Below the pieces are notes generated by a model. That model saw only the letters and a program-made list of their open reading frames with translations, was not told the DNA's origin and ran no database searches. 64,000 bases of DNA from Alopecurus myosuroides. Taxonomy: Eukaryota > Streptophyta > Magnoliopsida > Poales > Poaceae. Position 1 is the first letter of the stretch; each line of letters opens with the position of its first letter. Of the stretch, positions 11,801 to 23,201 are shown in pieces. Both the position numbers and the translations under genes were made by a program. Where the stretch lies: assembly GCA_028641055.1 (NCBI GenBank), contig CM054058.1:88795927-88859926 (forward strand), read 5' to 3'.

Positions 11801-14028
11801 TGTGCATAACATTAGCTAGTATAGTCTAAACTAGTCTAGTAGTTTCCTAAATTTTCTACTAGTATGAGTAGGAATTTTTGGGTGTTTGTTTGTTGTTTTT
11901 AGCACTTTTATAAAAGTGAACAGAGGCTTATTAACCTCTTGGTGAGCATATTTTACTAGTGGAACACCCACTGGTATGTTTGCCTCATAGTGGAAAATAG
12001 GTTGACTTGTTGTCATGAGCTTATTTTCACTACTTGAGTAATTTAGCAAATTATGTGTGCTAGCCATAGGAATTGTTGTGGGGATTTTTAGGCATCAAAA
12101 TGTGTTTTATGGGACACCCCACTGTCCAGTAGCATGTGCTATATCCCACTGGTCCACAATGTTCTTAACTAAGAATCATTGTTTTGGCCACACATAAGCA
12201 CTAGGAAAAAGCAGATTTTCCAACTATAGTTTTTATGCCAATTTTTCTTTAGGGAAAAATTGAGAACTATGGGTGGTACTTTTTGATTGCTTGCTGTATG
12301 TATTGCTTGTAGCATTGCTTTCCTTGCTTGGTTCTGAAAGTGTGTCTTTATTTCTTTTTACGACGTTAGAAAACGAGGAGGAAGGAATTGCTGAAGAAGG
12401 GTATTGCAACTCCTGTTACTTTCAGGATCAGGACCATCACTTGTACCAAGGCAAGCCATCCTAATGCTTGCTGTATCACTACTTATCATTATCTATCATG
12501 CATGTTTTTCACTTCTGAAGTTTTTACAAAACTATACCTTCAAAACTATTTTTGTGTGAATCCTACTACTACTATTAATACTACTAGTATAAGGACTCAT
12601 AATCATAGTCAACTTGGTATTACCAAGCCCTTAGACACTAAATGGTATATAAATACCATACACCTACTTAAAACTTGAGTTCTTAAATGAACTAAATAAA
12701 ATGTGTTTTTGTAAACAAATGCCTTATGGAAGGAAAACCCCGGAGGAAGGGTGAGACCCTGTCTGCCGGAAGGATTGTTCTGATGGGAAATTTTATGAGA
12801 AATGTTTACAAAAGACACATAACCTAGTCTTCGCTGGACAACCATTATCGTACTGCCACTTTACCCCAATATGGGTAGGGGCTTGATTAAAAACTTGTTA
12901 GGGTTAGTATATGTGCTATCTCAAAGGCTATAGGGGATTGGATCCTCCGAACCGAAGTGTCGCTAGGAGTGAGTATACGGGACATCTAAAGTGTGGGATT
13001 AATTTTCCCTCCGGATGCAGCAGTTGGGTCTCCTGTTTGAGCGGTGTGTGACATGGCTTGCCAGGGAGGGAAACCCCAATTGAAGAGATAGTCATGTACT
13101 AGCTTGTACAGAGTGGATAGTCAAGACCAGTTATCTGATGTTCTCATAGGTTGGGAACAGTCCATGGTTGTTTCATGGCAGACTCTGGATCTGGTGGAAA
13201 TGTGTACACCTCTGCAGAGTAAAACTATTTCGAGATAGCCGCGTCCTCGGATATGGACGGTTGAATGGCCATGTAGCTAGTATTGTGTCAACTTTTCAAA
13301 AGAGGTTTTGAAGGAAGGCTTTTGTACCTGAGAGGTACTATGGAGGAATGACTTGGTATCTGCGAGATACCGATGAGAAAGAAACTACTACTAAAAGTTT
13401 CTGAAAAGAAAAACTTTCTTTTCCAAAAGTATTATAAAACCTCCAAGATATGTGATATCTACGAGAGCAAAACTACATTATTTTAAATGATTTTGTTTAC
13501 AAAGAAGTGAACTTGAAGAATCAACCATGGCAAGTCTTTTATCTGTCATGGGTAGCTGAACCATATGTATGGCCTACCCACTCCACCAAATAAGCATGTA
13601 TGCATTATTGTAAGCTAATAAAGGATGTCTTGTTGAGTACATTCAAATGTACTCATTTGGTTTCGCCCCTGGTATCTACTTATCAGACTACGAGGAGCCA
13701 CCTCAGGAGGAGTACTATGAGGAGGAGTTCTACGCTGATGGCCCTGCGAGTTAGGATCGTCTCCCAGTCAGCAGCCTGTAGGATGAGGCGTGACTCGGGT
13801 TCTACTACGCTATGCTTATCGTCTTCCGCTATGTTTACTTTGAATGTCTGTCCTGCGTGACGGTTATCAAGAACTTGGTCATGTGACCATTTATGTAAGA
13901 CTCTATATTCGTGTAATGGATGATGTATTCTGTATGCCAACTACGTATGTTGTTCACGACTGGTTCTTCTGGGATCGTGAATGAATGCATATGAGGGGTT
14001 CTGGACCTACCGGTCTGGGGCCTCTACA
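8833..14028 (+). repeat. 3' LTR of Tekay-lineage element, 5196 bp
   Basis: It begins TGTCACATCCC after the polypurine tract and ends CTACA at 14028. The length of about 5.2 kb is unusual for a plant LTR. It holds a GC-rich block near 10020-10560 inside otherwise AT-rich sequence, with a CG dinucleotide run near 10520. The five bases that follow, TTTAC at 14029-14033, are the expected right copy of the target duplication; the left copy lies outside the window. Confidence 0.95.
10020..10570 (+). promoter_or_regulatory. GC-rich, CpG-rich block in LTR, possible transcript start region
   Basis: The block is sharply GC-richer than its surroundings and resembles a grass gene 5' UTR, with CTCTCACTCACCCC near 10030 and many CG dinucleotides. 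It contains a strong splice-donor-like site, CCCTAG|GTGAGC, near 10383. No TATA box is obvious just upstream. ORFs across it show no recognisable protein. The reading as promoter plus first exon is inference. Confidence 0.35.
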
Positions 14029-14819
14029 TTTACTCTTGGAGGTGGTGCTATTTCATGAAAGTCTTGCAAGCAAACGATCTTAATGAGGTCGATAATGAAA
14101 GTCGAATTAACAACATTAAACACATGTCGAAATAGGATGGCTTCGAGATTTTTTGATGGAATTGCATTTGGTTGAAAAGCCAGTACAGCCTATCCTTATG
14201 AATTGTGACAATCAAACAATGATTGTCAAGATGAAGAGTTCAGTGCAGTCCACAAAACACATAGGAATGAGATTAAAAATGTCAGGCATTTAAGAAACTT
14301 TGGAGTGATAGCGGTGGATTATATCCAGTCTGCTAAGAATCTTGATTAACCGAGGAGAGTAATTTTTACTAACCCACTCCGTTGGAGATGCAATACTCTC
14401 AGAAACTGTATGGCAGGTTGACTTTTGTTTTAAAGTGTTCCAACGCTTGTATAAGAAAATTGCTATCCTACAAAGCCATCTTTAGATGAACAAGCCTATA
14501 TGAGTCTGACTACTGGTCACAGTCTATGAGATTAGGTGATCTCTAGTAAGTTCATGAATATGACAGAAGTGTGACTAATATGCTTCACCCGGGGGTCAGC
14601 CCTCGGTAGCCGAGTGCTGGCAACACATTTAGTGAAACTACTTTACGTCAAACTAACAATTCAAGATGTTATACATTGTTCAGTTGTGATGGAGTGTAGC
14701 TATTTGTTTTAAGTGAATGTTCAACCTTAACGTTTCTCCTGTGAAAATGATGTCGGTATATAAAAATAGTGATTGGAACGGAGCACAACACGATGGGCCT
14801 TCGGGATCTCGTGGGGGAT
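14029..14819 (+). pseudogene. 3' end of copia pol (RNase H) remnant
   Basis: Translated across frames, the sequence matches the C-terminal RNase H end of Ty1/copia polyproteins. It shows a segment near 14031 resembling the usual TLGGGAISW, then NCDNQT near 14200, then a stretch like the family's GVIALDY near 14310. Several stops and frameshifts make it non-functional. The Tekay insertion cut it on the left, so the rest of its pol should lie beyond the window's left edge. A purine-rich tract, GTGGGGGATT, precedes the LTR start at 14820. Confidence 0.75.
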
Positions 14820-15790
14820 TGCTCAAATTATGTTGTGCTTTAGACCCACTAGACAATTTCCATTCAATCCCTAGAGGCCCCATGCTACCATAGCAAGTGG
14901 TGGGAGTTTATTCCCACATAGCTAGTTGGGAGAGCTTTGCACCAGCTTATAAGGTGGGCTTTCTTCCCACTAGTATGAGTTGGTATTAAGAGAGAGGAGA
15001 TGTGGAGGTGTTCCACATGCGCGTTAATCCTCCGTTCGCCTTGTCACGACACGTCATGACGTGCCGCGGGTTGTGGGAATGAGCCGAGCCCATGCCTTTA
15101 TTTTGGCGATCGGAAACAGAGAGTCTGCAACGGACGCGACAATAATTTGAAACGTCATATTGATTGTCGCATGTCATTGTCATATTGATTTTGGTAACAG
15201 CAGCAGTAAACGCAACATTGAGCTCGTGTTAACGGTTGTAGTAAACACCAATTGATCGTGAGCTGACCATTCTCTTACCCAATCGCGCTTATATATTGGA
15301 GCCTTGAGCGGATACATACACTCACATCATGTGTTCTTCCTTCTTGCGTCCATTGTCGTTCTACTCGTTGTTGCTACCACCGGTGATCCCATCCCGTCTA
15401 ACTCATACACGGTTGACGGGAGAGTAGGCCTCCAAAACCCCGTCTCTCTAGATTCTGCACGGGAGAGGGGTGATTAGGTTTTTGGGGAGCGTCTTCTATG
15501 CAGCTGCCCAGTTTCGTTCGTCTACTTCGACTACTTCCACGTCGCTTTCGTCATCTCCATGTCCACCGACGTCGTGCGACTTGCTGCCAAGAAGGCCACT
15601 ACCGACGAGGCCGCCGCATCCGTTGCTTTTGCGGCAAATGTCGCCACTGCTTCTACTACGGCCAACTGTCCTATTGGAAGGTATGTTGCGTTCATCCTGC
15701 TCCTTCTGATTTCTATATGTGCAGTACTAGTGTTCTATGTAGATGTGTCTACGATAAAACTAGTATGCAATAATATTGTCAAATACAATG
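14820..15790 (+). repeat. 3' LTR of the copia remnant (end approximate)
   Basis: It starts with TG right after the purine tract that follows copia pol. It contains a TATA-like TATATATTGG near 15291 and a leader-like segment after it. The right end is not certain; sequence with exon character resumes at 15857. The small ORFs near 15470-15795 fall inside this region and are not supported as genes. Confidence 0.55.
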
Positions 15791-15856
15791 TTTAAGTTAT
15801 ACTCATAATTTAATTTTGGATTAATTTAATCGTAAAAATGCCAAAATACTCAATAG

Positions 15857-17513
15857 CTCCTGCCCGCCTTCTGCCGCCTCCAGTGTCTCGAGGTGGAAGG
15901 GGTGCACAGGCTGAATGGCAACACCGCAGCGGTGGCCATCGTGAACCTGCTCTGTTGTTTCCCCATTCTCCAAGACTTCCGGATCAACCTCATCCTAACA
16001 CACCACACCACGATGCCTCCGAAGGACCTGACTACACACATGAATTCTTGGAAAGGAAATGCATATCTGATCGTGACAAGTTCATTGATCGTCTCGACCA
16101 ATGCAACCACCCGGAGCTGTCTACTATTTCCCTTGGAGGATATGAAGATGGTGTTAACTATGACTGAGGTTTCTGAAATCCCTGGCTTGAGTCGACGCTC
16201 GTTTGAATGTTTGTAGAGGTCCCTCAAGAGAGTGGGTTGGTTTTGTACCTTCTTTAGGGGTCGAAATGTCTTAGGGTGAAGCTGATCAAATTCTTTGCCG
16301 AGAATGCGATGGTTCTTGAACAAATGCATATCGACATTGGAAACAGAATGTTGGCAGAAAAAAACCCGCTCCGCTTGCCCCGCTCATCCCGCCCTTCCTC
16401 TTCCTCCCCGGTCGCCGCTGCCGGCATAGAACGCCGGGCTTCTCTCGCGTGTGGCTGGCGGCAGCGGGCCAGGTTCTCCCCGCGCTCTCTGTGGGGACTC
16501 GGGGGTCCCGACGGCCGCGGTGCCCCTCGGTGTGGCGGCGGTCCGGTCTACGGCGGGAGCTCGCGGCCGGGTGGTGGACGGCACGGTGGCGCAGCCGTTG
16601 GCTGCTAGGAGGTGCTCCTGCTGGCTCGTGGCCGAACCCTGTTGGCCCAGATCTGGGCCCTAGGAGCCCATCTGGGTCCTGGGCGGGCCGCGGCATCGTG
16701 GTGGCGCCTCCTTCCGTGGACGACGAGCGATTTTTGCGGCTTGGGACGATGGTGACGGCGGTACACCTGTTGCAGTGCGGCGGCGGGACTTCATGGGCCC
16801 ATTTGGGCTCGGTCGGGCCAGTGAGGGCCTGTTTTGTCCTGCTGCTGCATCCGGTCGGCTACCGCGGGCGGCGGTGGAGGCAGGTCCCTCCCGCGTGTCG
16901 TTGTACCGTTGTCCTTCGCCGGCAGTGTTGCTTCTCGGTTTTTCGGACCTCGTGTCGTGGCGGCGGTGGTGAGTGCTTGACCGTGGTGGCATGTGTTGGT
17001 GGGTGGCAAGTGTGGTGGAGCGCCCTGAAGTGCCCGCGGGAGTGGTGTTTTGGAGGTTGGGAGAAATTCCTGCCGTCTCAGCACCGATGTGGTGACGCCT
17101 GCGGGTGTCGCCTTGCTTCATGAAGGGCGTCGGGTATACTTCTTCTCCATCCCCCGATGCGAACCGGGGTAAACCCTAGGAGGACCCGGGGTAACCTCGG
17201 AAAGTTCGGGCAGCAGCGTCGTCGTCGTCGCATTCCCTCTTGAGGGGCTGTTTTGGTTCGCGTGATCAAGGACTGTAGGAGTGTGGTGAATTACTTCGGA
17301 GGGTGCAGCGGCCGAGGGTCATCACCGTTTTCGTCGAACCGTCGGTGTCGGCATTGTTTTCTCTTGTTTTCTTCTTTTTATGTCTTTTGGGCGTGATGTG
17401 TGTTGTTCGCGCCAACAGTGGCTTCACAGATGTATCAGTTGGTTGCTATATTAATATAGCGGGGCGAAAGCCTGTTTCGGCGAAACAGAATGTTGTCCGA
17501 GCACATGAATCGC
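15857..17513 (+). pseudogene. F-box/LRR/FBD-type gene remnant, split by a LINE
   Basis: An intron acceptor (CAATAG) precedes 15857. Sequence then reads in one frame as a leucine-rich-repeat segment of the kind seen in plant F-box/FBD proteins, including VNLLCCFPILQDF, and shifts frame near 16030 and again near 16260. The end near 16276-16353 reads LIKFFAENAMVLEQMHI, which resembles the FBD domain, and continues after the LINE at 17496 to a stop at 17511-17513. F-box proteins of this class recruit targets to SCF ubiquitin ligases. The F-box exon is missing, probably lost to the copia insertion. At least two frameshifts plus the insertion make it dead. The assignment rests on motif memory only. 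Confidence 0.5.
16354..17481 (+). mobile_element. LINE-type insertion with 14-bp target duplication
   Basis: The 14-mer GAAACAGAATGTTG occurs at 16340-16353 and again at 17482-17495, flanking 1128 bp of very GC-rich DNA. A variable-length target duplication of this size is typical of LINEs. The 3' end carries GCGGGGCGAAAGCC near 17459, a motif I associate with Triticeae LINE 3' tails. No reverse transcriptase is present, so this is an internally deleted or non-autonomous copy. The 224-codon ORF at 16449-17123 is Arg/Trp/Gly-rich low-complexity translation and I do not support it as a protein. Confidence 0.65.
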
Positions 17514-18345
17514 AACGGTTGAAACTTGTATGGCCAATTCAACCAGAAGAAGAAAGTCAGGTGTACCAATCATTGTGGTTTTACCCCATGAGAGATGAGA
17601 ATAAAGACAGTTTTGATATATACTCTTGTCTGGGAATTGTTCTGCTTGAGAATACTTGTTTTTAATTTTATGTTTAGCTGGGCTATCATTTTCAATGAAT
17701 AGTCACCATGGTTGCAGAAATTATGTAGTATCGGTGTTTGGTGAAGAAATTGTCCTCGCGCATGGATATTCTGCCAAATTTAAACTTTTTGCAGCTATCC
17801 CGTGTAGGTTCAGGTATAATATTTCTGCTTCTGCTGGTGATGCTAATTTCAGGAGGTTTCCAAAACCCCAGACTCCCAGTGGCTTTTGGATTGTTAGCTA
17901 GTAAGTGTGTGTCTCCAAAATCTGCTTTATGTAAACCCGGATTTAATTCTCTTAACTGTAAGAGAACTTTCGAGAACTACTCGGGACCGCTACTTAATGC
18001 AACGGCCGCGGACATTGGCCAGAGACAACTGGGGTCCCGGTCGAGCACAGAGCCACACACACATGAAGGTCATGTTCGTGGCCACCCTGATACCGTGAGC
18101 GTTGGTAAGCACGTGGTCATCACCAGCGAGGAAGCATTTTTTATCGACATGTCCTTGCCCCACACCCCACCCCACCCCACCCCCCCCCCCCACCCCACCC
18201 CCACCCCACACACACACACACACACTTCTGGACGGGTGTCACGACCAGCTTGTAACAGCAGCACGGGCCGTACATTTCAGATTCGACAGGCCCTCTAACA
18301 AGTGACAAGCGCCCGACAAGAAGGTGAAATAATGACGCGATAGTC
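17514..18345 (+). other. Unassigned stretch, probable 3' flank of the F-box remnant
   Basis: I see no convincing coding sequence. ORFs of 60-186 codons overlap in different frames without recognisable motifs. The stretch includes a low-complexity C/A tract at about 18158-18224 and ends at the hAT target site. Confidence 0.4.
18158..18224. repeat. CCCCA/CA low-complexity tract
   Basis: A run of CCCCA-type units passes into a CA dinucleotide repeat. The ORFs over it are artefacts of the repeat. Confidence 0.9.
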
Positions 18346-18353
18346 CTTTTGTG

Positions 18354-19134
18354 TAGGGGGGGGGGGCATTCGGTTCTTTCGGCCTATTCGGTTCGGGTTT
18401 TTGGGTTTTCTAATAATTCGGTTTTTAGAAAGTGACAACCGAATTAACCTATCATTTTTCAGGAACCGAGAATTCGGTTCTTAAAAAATTCGGTTCGGTT
18501 TTTGGTTTTAACCGAATTAACCGAGATTGTAACATGCAGAAAATCCAAATCAAGGAATTATATAGCAAAAATGAGTAGACAGGGTGTGGATGTAGTATGG
18601 GGCTGTGGTGAAAATCCTTGGCATAGCGTCGCACTAGCACACATAAGATGGCCTCAGATTAATTACTAGCCCGTTAGGATGGAGCAGTAAACCTCAACCC
18701 GCGAGAATGAAGTTCCGAAGTCTCGCCGGGACGACATGGACGTGTGAACCTAGTGTCGTGGCAGGTAGTATTACACGACATGTGGAAGGGTATGTCTTTG
18801 TTGTAAACTTTAATTTCAGTTTCATAAGAGAAAGCAATAAATAGGATTTGGATGGAGATCGTGTTGGCAAAGATAAATATTTTAGTGGGATAATTGATTT
18901 ATTATCTTAGATATTGATCGTCGCATGGTCTTTAAATATTTGATTGCACGATGAATCGGTTCTTTCGGTCAGTTCGGTTAACATGGACTAAAAACTGAAC
19001 TAACCGATATAATTTCGGTTTTCTAAAGTTGGAAACCGATATATGGACCAAAAACCGAATTAACCTTATATGTCGGTTTGTTCGGTTCGGTCTCAGTTCA
19101 GATTCGGTTTCTCGGTATTTTATGTCCACCCCTA
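18354..19134. mobile_element. Non-autonomous hAT element, 781 bp
   Basis: A perfect 8-bp duplication, CTTTTGTG, lies at 18346-18353 and 19135-19142. The right end read on the minus strand starts TAGGGGTGGACAT. The left end starts TAGGGG followed by a G run and CAT, so the terminal repeats match apart from the G-run expansion. Both ends are packed with TTCGGTT and CCGAATTAACC subterminal motifs, a common hAT feature. There is no transposase ORF. An 8-bp duplication is diagnostic of hAT-type insertion. Confidence 0.9.
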
Positions 19135-19270
19135 CTTTTGTGGTTGAACATTATGTAAAATTGTTAAGACTTATGTTTGAAATGTTTCGATCGAACTACA
19201 ACTCATGTCGTGTTCTATTTGTTGAACTAAGGGCACTTGTGTTTATGATATATGAGACTATTGGACCAAG

Positions 19271-19436
19271 CATTGGCGGAGCTAAAACATATGGCACCAG
19301 GGTTCCTAGGGGTCCCAATGGAGAAAAATTATATTTTTAAGAGTGCACATGTGATGAAAAACCACCATCTTACAAAGAAAAAATAATTCTACCGGTGTCC
19401 TGTGCACCCGGCTAGCTCCATGTAGCTCCGCCACTG
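19271..19436. mobile_element. hAT-type MITE, 166 bp
   Basis: The 8-bp duplication GGACCAAG lies at 19263-19270 and 19437-19444. Terminal inverted repeats are CATTGGCGGAGCTA on the left and CAGTGGCGGAGCTA on the right (read on the minus strand), differing at one position. CAGTGGCGGAGC is a frequent hAT MITE end in grasses. Confidence 0.9.
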
Positions 19437-19564
19437 GGACCAAGTACATGTCTTTATGTGATCGACTTGCCATGGATGCCACCGTTATGTTTATTTCATA
19501 TCATCACTGTTATATAATTATGCTCTATTGTTGATTACAACTTGTCGGATGTTACATTTTTGGC

Positions 19565-19757
19565 AAAGGCCATGTCAATTTTTTTTATTTTATCGAGCCT
19601 TCGAGCCGACTTGCGAGTTTCAACGAGCAGGCTCGTCGAGCCTTGAGCCTTGTCCGAAAGGTCTAGACTTGGCTTGCACCACCTTCGAGCCGAGGCAAGG
19701 CCAAGCCGAGCCTTGTCGAACCCGTGCCAAGCCTCAAGATTCAGGTCCAGCCCTGCA
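19565..19757 (-). mobile_element. Fragment of a third hAT-like element
   Basis: Read on the minus strand it begins CAGGGCTGGACCTGAAT near 19757 and continues with many GGCTCG/CGAGCC subterminal motifs. No opposite end or target duplication is visible, so it appears truncated. Confidence 0.5.
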
Positions 19758-20046
19758 CGGCCCATGAAGGACGCTCCGACATGTTACGCACCCAAGCAAC
19801 TGGTCGAACACTTTCTTTTATTTACCATCATCTTTGCCCACAACAAAACATGGCTGCTTGTTTTTGGACGCATGAAGCTAGAAAGAGTGGTGATGAGAAA
19901 TTGGAATGTTTTAGCACCCTTAAAATAACTATTAGCGAATCAAGAAAAGATTGATTAACGATGTGGTTCACCAACCAAGGCTAGAAAAACACACAAAATT
20001 TCAGTTTTCAAGCTATGTAAAACAAAGAAGCGTGCTCAATCCAAAG

Positions 20047-22973
20047 CTATATCAAAGCACACCGGGCATCATCATCATCATACGCCGCCGACCGCTTCAT
20101 CTTCTCTTGTACAGGTGTGGCCTCAACCACGTCTTTGTCTTCGTCCTCGCTGAGAACTTCCACAGCCCGCTTCTTTCCGCGTTGAAGTGCAAATGGTGCA
20201 GCCTTCTTCACCACTTCATACTTCAGAACCTTGCCATCTACAGTGTCGATGGATACCGTCGAGCCTTCGTCGGCCTCTCCTCTCACCAAGAGTTCTGAGA
20301 GTTTGGTTACCACATTCTTCTCCAGCCACCTCTGTATAGGCCTCGCCCCGTACCTCTGCGCGATATAAATCGTTGCAGGGTTACGGAATAATGAAAGTAT
20401 AATTTATTAAACATTGTGCAGATTTGTGGAATGGAAATTTCACTTACTGGATTGTATGATTTTGTTAGTATGACATCAAGCGCGGCATCACTTGCACACA
20501 AAAATATGCCCTTGCCAGCTGCACTAGCAACCACACTCTTCATCTGTATTTTCACAATCTCCTTCAAGTTTTCATCCGCTAGCGGTTCAAACATCACAAT
20601 CTCACTTAATCGGTTGAGGAACTCGGGCTTGAAATGTCTCTCAACCTGCACATACAAAAAACAGTGTGGAAAGGGGTAGCCCGGTTGGAAGAAAAAAAAC
20701 TACCGTAGCCTTTACATTTGTAGTTGCAATTTGGGATTTCACAAACCTGTTTCATGAGAAGGTCCCTTGAAGCTTCAGTTGTCTTCTCGTTTATCGTTCT
20801 TACTGTCAAATGCTCTGCTCCTAAATTTGATGTCAATATGATAATGGTGTTTTTGAAATCAACAGTTCGGCCTAAGCCATCCGTCAACATGCCATCCTCA
20901 AGAAGTTGGAGAAAGACATTAAACACCGAAGGATCAGCCTTCTCTACCTCATCAAAAAGAATTATGCTGTATGGGTGCCTCCTTACTTTCTCGGTCAGTT
21001 GTCCACCATCTAGGTGGCCAACAAAGCTGTGAAATGTCATAATTAAAAAGTATATGTTAAGATCGTAATTGAAATACTACTTGTGATAATGTAACAACAA
21101 AAAATGGAAAATATTGAAAACCTTGGGGGTGCTCCAATGAGACGCAACACGGAACAAGGCCCGACATATTCAGACATATCAAAGCGAACCAACATCTTCT
21201 CATTGCCAAATAGCTGCTCGGCAAGGGCTTTTGCAAGCTCTGTCTTTCCAACTCCAGTCGAGCCCAAAAACAGGAAAGAACCTATCGGTTTGCCCGACTG
21301 AGCAAGACCAATCCTAGAACGTAGCACCGCTTGGGCAACCAAGTTGACTGCTTCGTCCTGACCAACAATTCTCTCACGTAGTTTGTCTCCTAGGTTGAGT
21401 AACTTATCCTTCTCCTCTTGATCAAGTGTTGTGACGGGTATCCCAGTCCATTTGCTCACAACCTTCAAATTACAGCAGAACATGATAAACATATAGCATT
21501 GAAATAACAGAGAGAATTCACAGGGTACTCATAAAAGCTTCCTACTTGTGCTACATGATCCGGGCCAACGACTTCATTCACTATACTGCCAGAGGTATTC
21601 TCTTTTGTTTGATTGGTGATTTGCATCCTTGTGGTGGCACATGCCTCGTCAATCAGATCAATTGCCTTATCGGGAAATTGGCGATCTACAAGCATACATA
21701 ACACCCATGAGTTTTCTCGACAAGCATAAATTTACTCAATCCTAAAAAGATTAGATGTGTAAATTCGGTGGCACAAAACTCTACAGCCCTTGCTACGCTG
21801 TGATTCTCTTCTTCCTGGCTTTTCTAAATAGTTAAATTTAGACGACGATAAAATGCGAGCCACAGTCCATCAATACAAGATTAAAATTTACAAGTAATAA
21901 GTAAAAGAGTGAGTGTAAAGTTGCTCACCGGTGATGTAGCGGCCAGCGAGCTCTGCGGCAGCAACAATGGCGGCATCCTGAATTATCAAGCCATGGTGCT
22001 GCTGATACCGCTGTCTTAGACCATGCAGAATCGCAATGGTAGCCTGTACGCTCGGCTCCTGGACGTGCACCGCCTGTAGCCGCCGCTCGAACGCCGCATC
22101 CTTCTCAATGTACTTGCGGTACTCATCGAAGGTCGTGGCGCCGACGCAGCGGATGCGGCCACGAGCGAGCGCCGGCTTGAGCAGGTTTGCAGAGTCCATG
22201 CCGCCGCCGACCCGGCCTGCACCTAGCAGCATGTGCATCTCATCCATGAAGAGGATCACCTTGCCGGCCGCATCTTCAGCCTCCTTGATGACGGCCTTCA
22301 AGCGCTCCTCGAACATGCCGCGGTACGAGGTCCCGGCCACCATGGCGCCGATGTCGATCTCCACGAGGCGCGCCCCGAGGAACTCGGCGGGGACCGTCCT
22401 GGCAGCGATGCGCTGAGCTAGGCCCTCGACGATGGCCGTCTTGCCGACGCCGGGGGCGCCGACGAGTAGCGCGTTGTTCTTGGTCCGGCGGCAGAGGATG
22501 CAGACGAGCCGGTCGATCTCGGCGTCGCGGCCGATCACCGGGTCGGTGTTGGCGGCCGTGGCCGTCATGTCCCGGCCGTACTTGCTCAAAGCCGAGGCTT
22601 GAGGCGGTGTTGGGCGCATGTATGGGGACCCAAAGGTGGGTGGCGTCGCGGGAGGTGGAGCATAGGAGAATGGTGGAATTGCTGCTGATTGTGATTGATT
22701 CGTGAGATTGAAACGAGCTAGTAGGTTGCTTTGCAAGCGAGTATTCCTCCCATGCATCGAAGCCGTGGAATACCGAGACGTAGGCTGGTGTGGCGCCGCC
22801 GCCGTGGCGGCAGGAGTGGGAAGAAGCAAGTAGGACGGTTGCGTTCGTACCATCGTGTATCCAGATAGGCCGGTTCCTAAGAGAAGATCCCTAGCGGCGC
22901 CGCCAGCAACCGCGGAAGGGGGAAGCGAGGTCGGTGGTCCTGTTTGCCGCATCGTGTCCCTGGCTCCCTGCAT
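20047..22973 (-). CDS. ClpB/Hsp100-like AAA+ ATPase lacking N and middle domains
   Basis: Six exons on the minus strand: 22973-21929, 21685-21546, 21462-21122, 21026-20747, 20645-20448 and 20355-20047. They join in frame (2313 nt, 770 codons) and all introns are GT-AG. Motor 1 has Walker A GAPGVGKT (172-179), Walker B LFMDE (to 245), pore Tyr217 and an arginine-finger pair at 297-298. Motor 2 has Walker A GSTGVGKT (462-469), Walker B ending at Glu535, a pore loop with Phe510, sensor 1 TSN and sensor 2 GARPIQRW. ClpB unfolds or disaggregates proteins with Hsp70. Here the first 130 residues are low complexity with no Clp N-domain. The coiled-coil middle domain of about 120 residues is replaced by roughly 15 residues after 375. 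No ClpP-docking IGF loop is visible, so it is ClpB-like, not ClpC. The C-terminus has a basic cluster (RGKKR) and acidic stretches. It may act in a specialised way or be decaying despite the open frame. Confidence 0.85.
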
Positions 22974-23002
22974 CGTCTCTGATTTTGTTTGGGCATCTGC
23001 AT

Positions 23003-23012
23003 GATATATATC
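23003..23012 (-). promoter_or_regulatory. TATA-like element upstream of the ClpB-like gene
   Basis: TATATAT on the minus strand lies only about 30 bp before the ATG at 22973. If used, transcription would start close to the first ATG, and the Met at 22952 would be the likelier start. Only about 230 bp separate this gene from the stop of the upstream esterase gene. Confidence 0.3.
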
Positions 23013-23201
23013 GATCAGCCGTGTATCATTTTAGGCATCTGTAATGTCGGTCGGTTCACTTGCCAATTTAAACATGGAATCCTCATCAAGGGTGTTACGA
23101 TTCTGGATCAACCGGTTCATTCCCAAACCCACGTCAACACGATAAGATATTTTGCGTTTACAAGTCCTTGTGAATCATGTAGACCGTCAATTTATTCCGG
23201 G

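Noticed and set aside
15186..15200. TTGGTAACAGCAG resembling a primer binding site
   Set aside because: Two mismatches to the tRNA-Met site and it lies inside the copia LTR, not at its end.
16449..17123. 224-codon ORF and overlapping ORFs on both strands
   Set aside because: The composition is GC-driven (Arg, Trp, Gly, Cys) and lies inside a LINE-type insertion bounded by target duplications; no motif.
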